From: Nitrosotalea sp050749405
Lineage (GTDB): Archaea; Thermoproteota; Nitrososphaeria; Nitrososphaerales; Nitrosopumilaceae
Direction of reading: 5' to 3'
NCBI GenBank assembly: GCA_050749405.1
Contig: JBOGRD010000009.1
Span: forward strand, 13,767 to 77,766
DNA length: 64,000 bases
The translations under genes and the position numbers were made by a program. Positions 41,595-49,532 of this stretch are shown one piece after another (positions within the stretch are counted from its first letter, which is position 1; each line of letters begins with the position of its first letter). The notes beneath the pieces were generated by a model. The model saw only the letters and a list, made by a program, of their open reading frames with translations. It had not been told where the DNA came from and ran no database searches.

Positions 41595-42773
41595 ATGAAG
41601 TTCGTCTACATCATACCTTTCCTGATGTTATTTGCATTATTTCCACATGATTCTCATGCTGAAGTCTATCTCAACAAGGGACAATATGGTGGATATTTTG
41701 ATTCACATGGAGTTTATACTGTTTATGGTTATGTTGGAAACAATGAAACCCAACCGGTTATTGCAAAGGTAGATGTTGCAGTAAAAAATGGAAACACAAC
41801 ATTTTCTGAATCAAAAATTCTTCCTCTAATTTATCCCTCGATGAGTATGATGCCATTTAGGTTTAGTTTTTCGCAAATAAGCGATGGAGATCCTACGTTA
41901 CTAAAACCCGATCTTGCCTTTATTTCTACACACAGTAACGCTCTGAATCTTGAAGTTGTCTACGATACGTCGCTTATCCATTATCCAGATGGACATTTGA
42001 CAGGCTTTATCCAAAATACCGGTAATGATACAACATACAATATCGATGTGTATGCTCTAGTCTACGATAAAGAGAACCGACTTCTTGGTGCTGTAAAAAG
42101 TGTGAAAACAATATCGCAGATACTTCCAGGAGAAAAAGCCGAGTTTGTAATGTTGCCTGACCCTAAGATGGCACAAAACATAGCTTATTACAGCTGCTTT
42201 GTACCGGGTGCCGATAATGCAATCGAGCTCTCAACAGATGACGGCGGTAAAAAATTCTATTTCAGTGTACTCTCAATAGTATACTTTTCAAATCAGGAAT
42301 TTGATAAAAATAATAATTCAATTTCATTGAAAGCTTCAAACCCGTGGCAGATAACTTATTATGCTAATTTCATGTTTCCAGCAAATTCGAGCGATGGTGA
42401 CCTTAAGGTCTTCCTAGATGGCAAGGAAGTTAAATCTCTAGTTAGCAGGGATCAAGATACCGGGAACTGGCATGTAGCATTCAACGTCAATTATGGGCAA
42501 TACAATGTGATGATAACTGGTTTCAAACCAAACTTTGTTCCAAATTCTGATGAGTATTTCTACGTTACACCAAAGTTAGCTCTTGAAGCTTGGGCTGGCT
42601 ATTCTACATTTTCCATGAACGACTCTGCAATGCTGCAAGAACTTGGAATAAGCGGCACTTACCTGCCTGCATGGGTTAAAAATGATGTACACTTTGTATT
42701 GTTTGATAATCTTCCAATTGATGAGGTAGTCAAAGTCGTAAAATACCTAAACGAACAAGGCATAGTAAAATAA
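41595..42773 (+). CDS. Secreted protein with FxLYD-like repeat modules
   Basis: 392 residues. Signal peptide MKFVYIIPFLMLFALFPHDS then HAEVYLNKGQ. Two beta-rich modules resemble FxLYD domains: TVYGYVGNNETQPVIAKVDV and LTGFIQNTGNDTTYNIDVYA-LVYDKENRLLG. The C-terminal third has no known motif (EAWAGYSTFSMNDSAMLQEL). There is no C-terminal anchor, so it may be secreted or held in the S-layer. A similar module occurs in the secreted protein at 49533. It is probably cargo of the second tRNA-Ile-associated segment. Confidence 0.7.
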   Translation: MKFVYIIPFLMLFALFPHDSHAEVYLNKGQYGGYFDSHGVYTVYGYVGNNETQPVIAKVDVAVKNGNTTFSESKILPLIYPSMSMMPFRFSFSQISDGDPTLLKPDLAFISTHSNALNLEVVYDTSLIHYPDGHLTGFIQNTGNDTTYNIDVYALVYDKENRLLGAVKSVKTISQILPGEKAEFVMLPDPKMAQNIAYYSCFVPGADNAIELSTDDGGKKFYFSVLSIVYFSNQEFDKNNNSISLKASNPWQITYYANFMFPANSSDGDLKVFLDGKEVKSLVSRDQDTGNWHVAFNVNYGQYNVMITGFKPNFVPNSDEYFYVTPKLALEAWAGYSTFSMNDSAMLQELGISGTYLPAWVKNDVHFVLFDNLPIDEVVKVVKYLNEQGIVK

Positions 42774-42946
42774 CTATATGAAACTAGGTTTTACTGTCTT
42801 TGAAATGTGTTGATGACCACACACCTCCTTGAATTATATCTCTTAATACAAAATGATATGATTTGGAATTGATGATAAAAACCGCCCAGTTAAGATAAAA
42901 ATCTATTTCACATAAAATAAGGAGGAACTGAAACCCCTCGTGCTTT

Positions 42947-43032
42947 CTGCAAATTATTGAAGATTCAGGATTTTTTTACACCCGCTAGAATTACATATCC
43001 AAGGAGGCCAAGATGAACTATCGGCCCAAGAA
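42947..43032. repeat. Diverged repeat with third tRNA-Ile 5' end
   Basis: Related to 40038-40123. Positions 43007-43030 match the tRNA-Ile 5' end at 22 of 24 bases. It lies at the 3' flank of the secreted protein gene 41595-42773 and suggests an older junction. Confidence 0.7.
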
Positions 43033-43053
43033 ATTTTCCGATTCAACTGTCAT

Positions 43054-43614
43054 TCAAGTCTGCTGACTTTTCCACTTGATGGAACAACCCATGGATGGAT
43101 CAAAGTCCTTCTCTATCTTTTTTCCTGCAAGCAGTTTCTCTACATTGGAAATCATTGTCTTCTCTGTAGGGCTGTCTTCTGGTTTCATTGCATTGTCAAT
43201 TCTACCATGGAAAACCAGTCTTCTTTCCTTGTCAAAGAGGAACGGATCAGGAGTGCAAACAGCACCATACATCTTTGCCACTTCTTGTGTCTCATCTACT
43301 AGATATGTGAATTTTATGCCTCTATCTTTTGCAAATTTCTTCATGCTGTCAAAACTGTCATCAGGATAATTTGTCGGGTCATTGCTGTTTATCCCTATTA
43401 TTGCCAACTTGCCCTTGAACTTTTCAGAAACCTCGTTTATTGCAGTAACTTTTGCCTGGACATATGGACAGTGGTTGCACATGAAAACGACCAGTAACGC
43501 TGGATACTCATTGAATTCCGACAAGGAATGCTTCTTGTCATCTATTCCAAGCAGATCAAACTCTGGAGCCTTGTCGCCTGCTTTTAAAACGATCTCGGAT
43601 TTGAGTAAGACCAC
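43054..43614 (-). CDS. Thioredoxin-fold (AhpC/TSA-like) protein
   Basis: About 187 residues. LKAGDKAPEFDLLGIDDKKH and VVFMCNHCPYVQAKVTAINE show the peroxiredoxin-like C-x-x-C loop (CNHC); GINSNDPTNYPDDSFDSMKK and YGAVCTPDPFLFDKERRLVF follow, with the cis-Pro in TPDPF. The family reduces thiols or peroxides; the physiological partner is unknown. GTG 43614 is preferred because a TATA-like AATAAAAT at 43637-43644 is about 25 nt upstream; the longer start at 43662 would add a hydrophobic leader and leave little promoter space against tRNA-Ala. Confidence 0.85.
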   Translation of the reverse strand: MVLLKSEIVLKAGDKAPEFDLLGIDDKKHSLSEFNEYPALLVVFMCNHCPYVQAKVTAINEVSEKFKGKLAIIGINSNDPTNYPDDSFDSMKKFAKDRGIKFTYLVDETQEVAKMYGAVCTPDPFLFDKERRLVFHGRIDNAMKPEDSPTEKTMISNVEKLLAGKKIEKDFDPSMGCSIKWKSQQT

Positions 43615-43694
43615 AATGATTTTGATGTACAATATCAATAAAATCTTTGCCAAAGGGAACAATTAAAATCCGCACGCTTTTCAATCCATGCAAT

Positions 43695-43766
43695 GGGCTG
43701 GTAGTTCAGCGGTAGAATACCCGCCTTGCACGCGGGGGGTCTGGGGTTCAAATCCCCACCAGTCCA
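43695..43766 (+). tRNA. tRNA-Ala (TGC)
   Basis: Acceptor GGGCTGG/CCAGTCC, discriminator A; anticodon stem CCCGC/GCGGG with loop CTTGCAC, anticodon TGC. T-arm GGGGTTCAAATCCCC. No intron. Its 3' end is copied at 48555-48581, so it appears to be an integration target. Confidence 0.96.
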
Positions 43767-43796
43767 CTCTATGAGAGGGTTACACATCTCGCTTTC
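43755..43796. repeat. Left boundary of adhesin segment: tRNA-Ala 3' end direct repeat plus inverted repeat
   Basis: CCCACCAGTCCAC (43755-43767) recurs at 48569-48581. Just inside it, a 22-nt sequence (43775-43796, starting GAGGGTTACACATC) is an inverted repeat of 48533-48554 with one mismatch. Confidence 0.85.
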
Positions 43797-44173
43797 CGCT
43801 CCCGAAATTTTCAAATACTGCCTTTTCTCCGGGCAAAGTTGCAACAAGTCTCCAACCTTGCGAGATCATTTCTTCAGCTTGATCAACTCTTACAACAATC
43901 TGAATTGTTTGTTGTGTTGTCACTGAATTTTTTGAGATCTCTTTTTCTTGCGTTTCAAGAGTTTGTATTTTTAATTGCTCTTCTGAGTCTCACAGGATTC
44001 TAGTCTTTGAGTTCAGACCAGTACAAGTCCGAGTCTCACAGGACCCGAAACAAAAAATGAAATTGCAAACTATTTCAAATTCTAGATACAAGATCAGTTC
44101 CAAATATGGAAATCTGAATTCTATTTAGATCAGTTTTTTATAGTACATTCTTCTGAAACGATCGAGTCCGATC
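43797..44173. other. Gene-free stretch before adhesin gene
   Basis: No gene. GAGTCTCACAGGA occurs twice (about 43985 and 44031) as a direct repeat. A TATA-like TTTTTTATAG near 44134 lies about 30 nt upstream of the adhesin ATG. Confidence 0.5.
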
Positions 44174-47100
44174 ATGAAGAAAATACTGATTCTTCCGCTA
44201 TTTTCACTACTTGTAGTTGTTTTGTCGCTTTTACCTCATGAGGCACATGCAACAACAGATGAACTAAAGGACCAGCCCTCCTGTCAATCAATTGGAGGTA
44301 CCTGGACTTCGAACAATAGTACATGTACTATTACCTCCAGCCTAACTACATTTGATACCTGGCAAATAGATAAAGGAGTAACACTTCAGATTAATTCAGG
44401 TATCCACTTGCTGGTAGAAACAACTACCACTGGCAGCGCCAATTATGGCATCTACAACAACGGAGGAACCATCAACAACTATGGCAACGTGGTCGTAAGT
44501 GGCACCTATCTTACAGCCATTTACAACAACGTAGGCATCATCAACAACTACGGGTACATGGATGCCGCTGCTGCCTACTCCGGTGGCACAGGCATTAAAA
44601 ACACCGGCACCAACACTGTTTTTGGCACCATCAACAACGCCGGGACCATGATTGGTGACAGCGGCTTTTTCGGCATCGACAACACCCCCGGTAATACTAT
44701 CAACAACGCCGGGACCATGGCTGGTACCGGCTACCTTGACGGCATAGTCAGCGGAGGTATCATCAACAACGCGGGGGCTATGAGTGGCATAAGCACCGCC
44801 CCTTCAGGTACTAACAACTACGGCATAGGAAACTCTGGCACCATCAACGACTACTGCGGTGTAACCCCGTCAGGATCCTATAACGGCAACGCCCCAAACA
44901 ATATTTCCTGTTACAATGTATCCTTCAACCAGACCGGCATCCAGGCATCAGGGGTGACCTGGGGAGTGACAGCGTCTTGGGGACCATTCATCTCGTTTGA
45001 CAACACTGGGACCGGGACAGGCATTACTTTGCAAGCCACCGGGCCCCTCACCTACTCCTATGACACTCCTATCAGCAGCTCCGGAACATCCTACGGATGC
45101 GGTTCTGAGTGTTCGGGTTCAGCAACGATTACTGGCGCCACCACCTTCACGGCAAATTACGTCGTGGTAGTTCCCACATCAACCTCAGTCTCATGCTCAC
45201 CGCTCTCTGTCTCGGTCGGCTCTCCGAGTACCTGCACTGCAACAGTCACAGGAAATAGCCCGACGGGCACAGTGACGTTCTCAACTTCTACAGGAGACAC
45301 GTCCCAGTTCAGCTCCACTACCTGTTCCCTTTCGTCCGGCTCTTGCCAGGTAACATACACTCCCTCGTCGTCCACCTCCCCAGTCGCCATCACGGGATCC
45401 TACGGCGGGGACTTCGGTAACCTTCCAAGCTCGAACACTTCCTCCCTGACAGTCACCGAGTCGGCTACGACGACAACAGTCTCCTGCTCTCCCACTACAG
45501 GCGCAGGCTCTCCGAGTACCTGCACTGCAACAGTCACAGGAAATAGCCCGACGGGCACAGTGACGTTCTCAACTTCTACAGGAGACACGTCCCAGTTCAG
45601 CTCCACTACCTGTTCCCTTTCGTCCGGCTCTTGCCAGGTAACATACACTCCCTCGTCGTCCACCTCCCCAGTCGCCATCACGGGATCCTACGGCGGGGAC
45701 TCGAACAACGTCCCAAGCTCTGGCACCTTCTTGCTTACAATCGGAATCGTGATTACCACATTGAATGGCGCGACAGTGTGCCCTGTAGCACCATTATCCG
45801 GGACGTGGAGTGGCGACACTTGCACGGTATCGGGGACGGTCAACATACCTTCTGGGATGAACCTTGACATAGGCTCCGGAGTGACAATCAGCATCAGCAG
45901 CAGCAGCTTTGCCATCCTCACCTCAGGCAATATCAATAACAACGGGACCGTGACAGGCAGCAGCGGCACATCCGACAGCGGCATCTCGAACTTTGGCACC
46001 ATCAATAACTACGGGACCATGACCGGCAGCAGTAGCAGTAGCAACGGCATCTTCAACTCCGGCGGCACCATAAATAACTACGGGACCATGACCGGCAGCA
46101 GTAGCAGTAGCAACGGCATCGTCAACTCACGCGGCACCATCAACAATACCGGCAAAATGAGTGGCACTGGCGGTAATGCCGGTATCGAATTCGTCTCCGG
46201 TACCGTCAATAACAACGGGACCTTGAGTGGCACTGGCGGTACCTTTGGCTTCCTAAATGGCGCCACCATCGACAACGCCGGCTCCATCACCGGTAGTGGC
46301 AGCAGCTTTGCCATTTACAACGGCATAGGTACCATCAAGAATAGTTGCGGAGGAACCATCACAGGTAAAATATCTGGCAATCCTCCAGTTAATACTTGTA
46401 GCACACCACCAACTCTTACACTGAATCCAACTTCTGGTTCTCCAGGAACCCAAGTCGCACTTTCCGGTTCAGGATGGGATGCTAATGCCCTAGTTGAGAT
46501 AGATCTTGTCGAGTCCAGTGAAACGGTTCTTGCGGATACGACTACAGATGGTTCGGGACATCTTGCAACTACAGTCACAATTCCGGCTGTAGCAACTGCA
46601 CCATTCCAAGCAACAATCAGTGTACACGAGATTGCAATTCCTAGTGTTATAGCAAGTACGCCATTTAGCGTTATAGTGCCAATCGTTACACCGCCAATAA
46701 CTGCATCACCAGAACCCACAAGTGCAACAGAAGGTGAACCATTATCAAATGCTGCTGTTGCTCATTTCACTGATGGAGATCCAACTGCTGTTGCTAGTGA
46801 CTTTACTGCCACAATTAACTGGGGAGACAGTACAACTAGTACAGGAACCATAGCATCAAATCCATCTGGCGGCTTTGATGTTTCTGGCAGTCATACATAT
46901 GCTTCCAGCGGTTCTTACACTCTTTCAATAACAATCAATGATAATGATGGTACCTCAGCAACTGTCACAGGCACAGTCCCTGTTGTAGATGCTCCACTGA
47001 CAGCTACGTCATCAAACATCAGTCCCGTAAATGGTGTATCCTTCACTGGTATAGTTACACATTTTACTGATGCAAATCCAACTGCTGTAGCTAGTGACTT

Positions 47101-48412
47101 TACTGCCACAATTAACTGGGGTGATGGTAGTAGTCCAACTAGTGGAGTCATAGCATCAAACCCATCTGGCGGCTTTGATGTTTCTGGCAGTCATACATAT
47201 AGTTCCAGCGGTTCTGAAACCCTTTCTATAACAATTCATGATGCTGGTGGAAGTTCTGCAACTGCCACAGCTACAGCCACTGTGGTAGGTGCTCCACTGA
47301 TAGCTACTGCCACAAACATCAGTTCAGAAGAGGGCAATTTGTTCACTGGCATGCTTGCTCATTTCACTGATGCAGATCCAGGTGTTGTAGCTAGTGACTA
47401 TGCTGTTACCATTAACTGGGGTGATGGTAGTAGTCCAACTAGTGGAGTCATAGCATCAAACCCATCTGGCGGCTTTGATGTTTCGGGAACTCACACATAT
47501 GCAGAAGAAGGCACTTACACTCTTTCAATAACAATCAATGATAATGATGGTACCTCAGCAGCTGTCCCAGGTACAGCCACTGTTGCAGATGCTCCACTGA
47601 CAGCAGCAGGGGGTTCAACCTTTACAGCCATCACTGGCACTAGCACGGGAAACCTAATGGTCGCTACTTTTACTGATGCAAATCCAACTGCTGTATCTAG
47701 TGACTTTACTGCCACAATTAATTGGGGTGATGGCAATCAAACTCCTGCAACCATAGCATCAAACCCATCTGGCGGCTTTGATGTTTCTGGCAGTCATACA
47801 TATAGTTCCAGCGGTTCTGAAACAGTTGCCATAACAATTAATGATCATGGAAGTACCGCATCAGCCACTGACACCATCACTGTTATTCAAGTTACCAAGA
47901 CAACACTCACATCATCACCAAACCCATCATTACTTGGCCAACCAGTAACATTTACCGCTATAGTATCACCAGCACCTGATGGCGGTATAGTGACATTCTA
48001 CGATGGTTCTACGGTATTGGGTACAGGAAAAATTGATGCAACTGGCACGGCAACATTTACTACATCGTCATTAACTGCAGGACTTGATTTCAAAACAGCG
48101 GCATATTCAGGTGACGCAAATTTTGCAGCAAGCACATCCGCTGTACTATCACAGACTGTAGAGGCTGCGACACAAGCCAACCAGAACCTGATTAACTCCA
48201 TCAATAGTATGGGTCTGCCTAATGGTACTACTAGCAGCTTGACTGCCACTTTGAAAAATATTGACCTGACCAGCCCATCTGCTTGCGGCAAGTTGAATGC
48301 GTTTATCACCAAAGTCAATAGTGACTTGACCGATGGGTCACTTACAGGAGCGCAAGCATCATCACTTCTGTCCCAAGCTAATGCAATCCAAGCAGCAATA
48401 GGTTGTCCATAA
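44174..48412 (+). CDS. Giant secreted adhesin-like protein (NxG beta-helix, Ig-like and PKD-like repeats)
   Basis: 1412 residues with signal peptide (LILPLFSLLVVVLSLLPHEA). Order: a repetitive beta-helix-like region rich in I-N-N-x-G-x-M-x-G-S; two near-identical Ig-like (Big_3) domains, with a perfect 196-bp DNA repeat beneath them; a second INNYG beta-helix block; a DLVESSETVL domain; four tandem about 97-residue PKD-like repeats (TINWGDG...NPSGGFDVSGSHTY); an Ig-like domain; and a helical C-terminus with two Cys. No transmembrane anchor is visible. The first half is notably GC-richer than the surrounding DNA, suggesting recent acquisition or strong expansion. It is flanked by tRNA-Ala remnants and inverted repeats. 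Likely role: cell-surface adhesion or biofilm formation (inferred). Confidence 0.85.
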   Translation: MKKILILPLFSLLVVVLSLLPHEAHATTDELKDQPSCQSIGGTWTSNNSTCTITSSLTTFDTWQIDKGVTLQINSGIHLLVETTTTGSANYGIYNNGGTINNYGNVVVSGTYLTAIYNNVGIINNYGYMDAAAAYSGGTGIKNTGTNTVFGTINNAGTMIGDSGFFGIDNTPGNTINNAGTMAGTGYLDGIVSGGIINNAGAMSGISTAPSGTNNYGIGNSGTINDYCGVTPSGSYNGNAPNNISCYNVSFNQTGIQASGVTWGVTASWGPFISFDNTGTGTGITLQATGPLTYSYDTPISSSGTSYGCGSECSGSATITGATTFTANYVVVVPTSTSVSCSPLSVSVGSPSTCTATVTGNSPTGTVTFSTSTGDTSQFSSTTCSLSSGSCQVTYTPSSSTSPVAITGSYGGDFGNLPSSNTSSLTVTESATTTTVSCSPTTGAGSPSTCTATVTGNSPTGTVTFSTSTGDTSQFSSTTCSLSSGSCQVTYTPSSSTSPVAITGSYGGDSNNVPSSGTFLLTIGIVITTLNGATVCPVAPLSGTWSGDTCTVSGTVNIPSGMNLDIGSGVTISISSSSFAILTSGNINNNGTVTGSSGTSDSGISNFGTINNYGTMTGSSSSSNGIFNSGGTINNYGTMTGSSSSSNGIVNSRGTINNTGKMSGTGGNAGIEFVSGTVNNNGTLSGTGGTFGFLNGATIDNAGSITGSGSSFAIYNGIGTIKNSCGGTITGKISGNPPVNTCSTPPTLTLNPTSGSPGTQVALSGSGWDANALVEIDLVESSETVLADTTTDGSGHLATTVTIPAVATAPFQATISVHEIAIPSVIASTPFSVIVPIVTPPITASPEPTSATEGEPLSNAAVAHFTDGDPTAVASDFTATINWGDSTTSTGTIASNPSGGFDVSGSHTYASSGSYTLSITINDNDGTSATVTGTVPVVDAPLTATSSNISPVNGVSFTGIVTHFTDANPTAVASDFTATINWGDGSSPTSGVIASNPSGGFDVSGSHTYSSSGSETLSITIHDAGGSSATATATATVVGAPLIATATNISSEEGNLFTGMLAHFTDADPGVVASDYAVTINWGDGSSPTSGVIASNPSGGFDVSGTHTYAEEGTYTLSITINDNDGTSAAVPGTATVADAPLTAAGGSTFTAITGTSTGNLMVATFTDANPTAVSSDFTATINWGDGNQTPATIASNPSGGFDVSGSHTYSSSGSETVAITINDHGSTASATDTITVIQVTKTTLTSSPNPSLLGQPVTFTAIVSPAPDGGIVTFYDGSTVLGTGKIDATGTATFTTSSLTAGLDFKTAAYSGDANFAASTSAVLSQTVEAATQANQNLINSINSMGLPNGTTSSLTATLKNIDLTSPSACGKLNAFITKVNSDLTDGSLTGAQASSLLSQANAIQAAIGCP
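45218..45413. repeat. 196-bp perfect direct repeat within adhesin gene
   Basis: Identical to 45506-45701 (offset 288 bp). It encodes most of an Ig-like domain. Perfect identity at synonymous sites indicates recent duplication or gene conversion and a possible domain-number polymorphism. Confidence 0.95.
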
Positions 48413-48532
48413 TCTTTCTTCGATTTTTACAACTCGATATTAAATTAGAAATTTCCAACAAATCATAATTCAGATAAAAAATTGGGAAAGGTTTTCGGTT
48501 TCACCCCAATCACCTGATTATTTTACGGCGCA

Positions 48533-48581
48533 GAAAGCGAGATGTTTAACCCTCGTCTGGGGGAGACACCCACCAGTCCAC
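48533..48581. repeat. Right boundary of adhesin segment: inverted repeat plus tRNA-Ala 3' end remnant
   Basis: 48533-48554 is the inverted partner of 43775-43796 (21 of 22). Then GTCTGGGG (48555-48562) and CCCACCAGTCCAC (48569-48581) repeat the T-arm and acceptor end of tRNA-Ala with an altered T-loop. Confidence 0.85.
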
Positions 48582-48644
48582 GTTTTTGAAACTTTTGATA
48601 AATATAGTATTCTTTATACCCTGGAACATAGTGGGCATCATTAA

Positions 48645-48809
48645 ATGGCATGGGATTTTGATTTTGAAATGTTGTTTTATCTGGCCATGATCACTGTGGG
48701 ATTTTTCCTAGTTCCTATGGAATCTAATCCTCCATATTTTTTTGTTACAGGTGCAATTCTTGTGGTAGCAGGGATTGGTCTGGTATATCGCAAAGTGAAG
48801 AAGAAATAG
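48645..48809 (+). CDS. 54-residue two-span membrane protein
   Basis: Read directly: ATG 48645 to TAG 48809, MAWDFDFEMLFYLAMITVGF with FFLVPMES, then YFFVTGAILVVAGIGLVYRK and a basic KVKKK tail. Two hydrophobic helices. A TATA-like CTTTATACC lies about 27 nt upstream, so it is likely leaderless and genuine. It lies just outside the right tRNA-Ala remnant. Function unknown. Confidence 0.65.
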   Translation: MAWDFDFEMLFYLAMITVGFFLVPMESNPPYFFVTGAILVVAGIGLVYRKVKKK

Positions 48810-48813
48810 CCTC

Positions 48814-49194
48814 TTATTGTGATCCCTTGAACTTTGATCCTGTTTTGAGTTTATTTACCAGCTTGCTGAATATCTCGTTATGGCCAACATCTGTGAAATT
48901 CACAGTACCACCCTCTTTTACTACCTGTCGCTCAAACTTTTCCTTGACTGCAAAAGTTACAGATGAATAGTGAATTTTGCCCCTGATCTTTTCCTGTACT
49001 ATGGTCTCGGTATCGGGAAAAGTTGCAAAATGAAATGCTATTCCGTCTGCCCAAAAAATTGTAGGTATTCCACCGCCTGCCGATCGAGCAGTTGCGATCA
49101 CCTGGGTAACCCAGTCATCAAACTTTAACTCCAATACTTCATGTATGATTAATTCTTTCCAAGGATCTACTGTTATTTCCAAACCTAGTTTCAA
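48814..49194 (-). CDS. Hypothetical soluble protein
   Basis: 126 residues. The start MKLGLEITVDPWKELIIHEV and strands (GIPTIFWADGIAFHFATFPD, KIHYSSVTFAVKEKFERQVV) look like a small mixed alpha/beta fold. No known motif. It is convergent with the 54-residue membrane protein. Composition is normal for the genome. Confidence 0.6.
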   Translation of the reverse strand: MKLGLEITVDPWKELIIHEVLELKFDDWVTQVIATARSAGGGIPTIFWADGIAFHFATFPDTETIVQEKIRGKIHYSSVTFAVKEKFERQVVKEGGTVNFTDVGHNEIFSKLVNKLKTGSKFKGSQ

Positions 49195-49297
49195 CTCGAG
49201 TCTAGTTTTATTTAAAGAAGAATGGTTTATGAGAGGGCGCTTCCGAAAGATGGATTTAAATACTATATAGTTTGTGAGTAGCTTAGGTAATTAAAAA

Positions 49298-49402
49298 ATG
49301 CAAGATTGGAGTCAAGCAGGCGTATACATACCATTGGCCGTTGGTTTAATCCCCGGATTCATATACTGGTGTGTCATCACTGCAATAAAGAAACACAAGT
49401 AA
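49298..49402 (+). CDS. 34-residue single-span protein with strong promoter
   Basis: ATG 49298 to TAA 49402 encodes MQDWSQAGVYIPLAVGLIPG followed by FIYWCVITAIKKHK: a polar start, one membrane helix and a basic end (outside-to-inside topology). An extended TATA region (TTTAAATACTATATAG) lies 30-45 nt upstream, which suggests high expression. Mini-proteins like this often accompany respiratory or AMO complexes, but I cannot assign a partner. Confidence 0.6.
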   Translation: MQDWSQAGVYIPLAVGLIPGFIYWCVITAIKKHK

Positions 49403-49532
49403 GTTACCACCTTTTATTCTTCTTTTTGTACTTTGCTATACAAAGTATATTTTGGGTAAAAGCTTCTAATCCACGTTGTATAGATTATGATATGTCGCAT
49501 ATGATTAATCACTTGTGCAAAAAGTATGATAT

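Noticed and set aside
45157..47736. Several antisense open frames within the adhesin gene
   Set aside because: They are shadows of GC-rich repeats, repeat when the domain repeats, and lack sensible protein features.
48555..48581. A second tRNA-Ala gene
   Set aside because: Only the T-arm/acceptor end is present with a changed T-loop. There is no anticodon arm.
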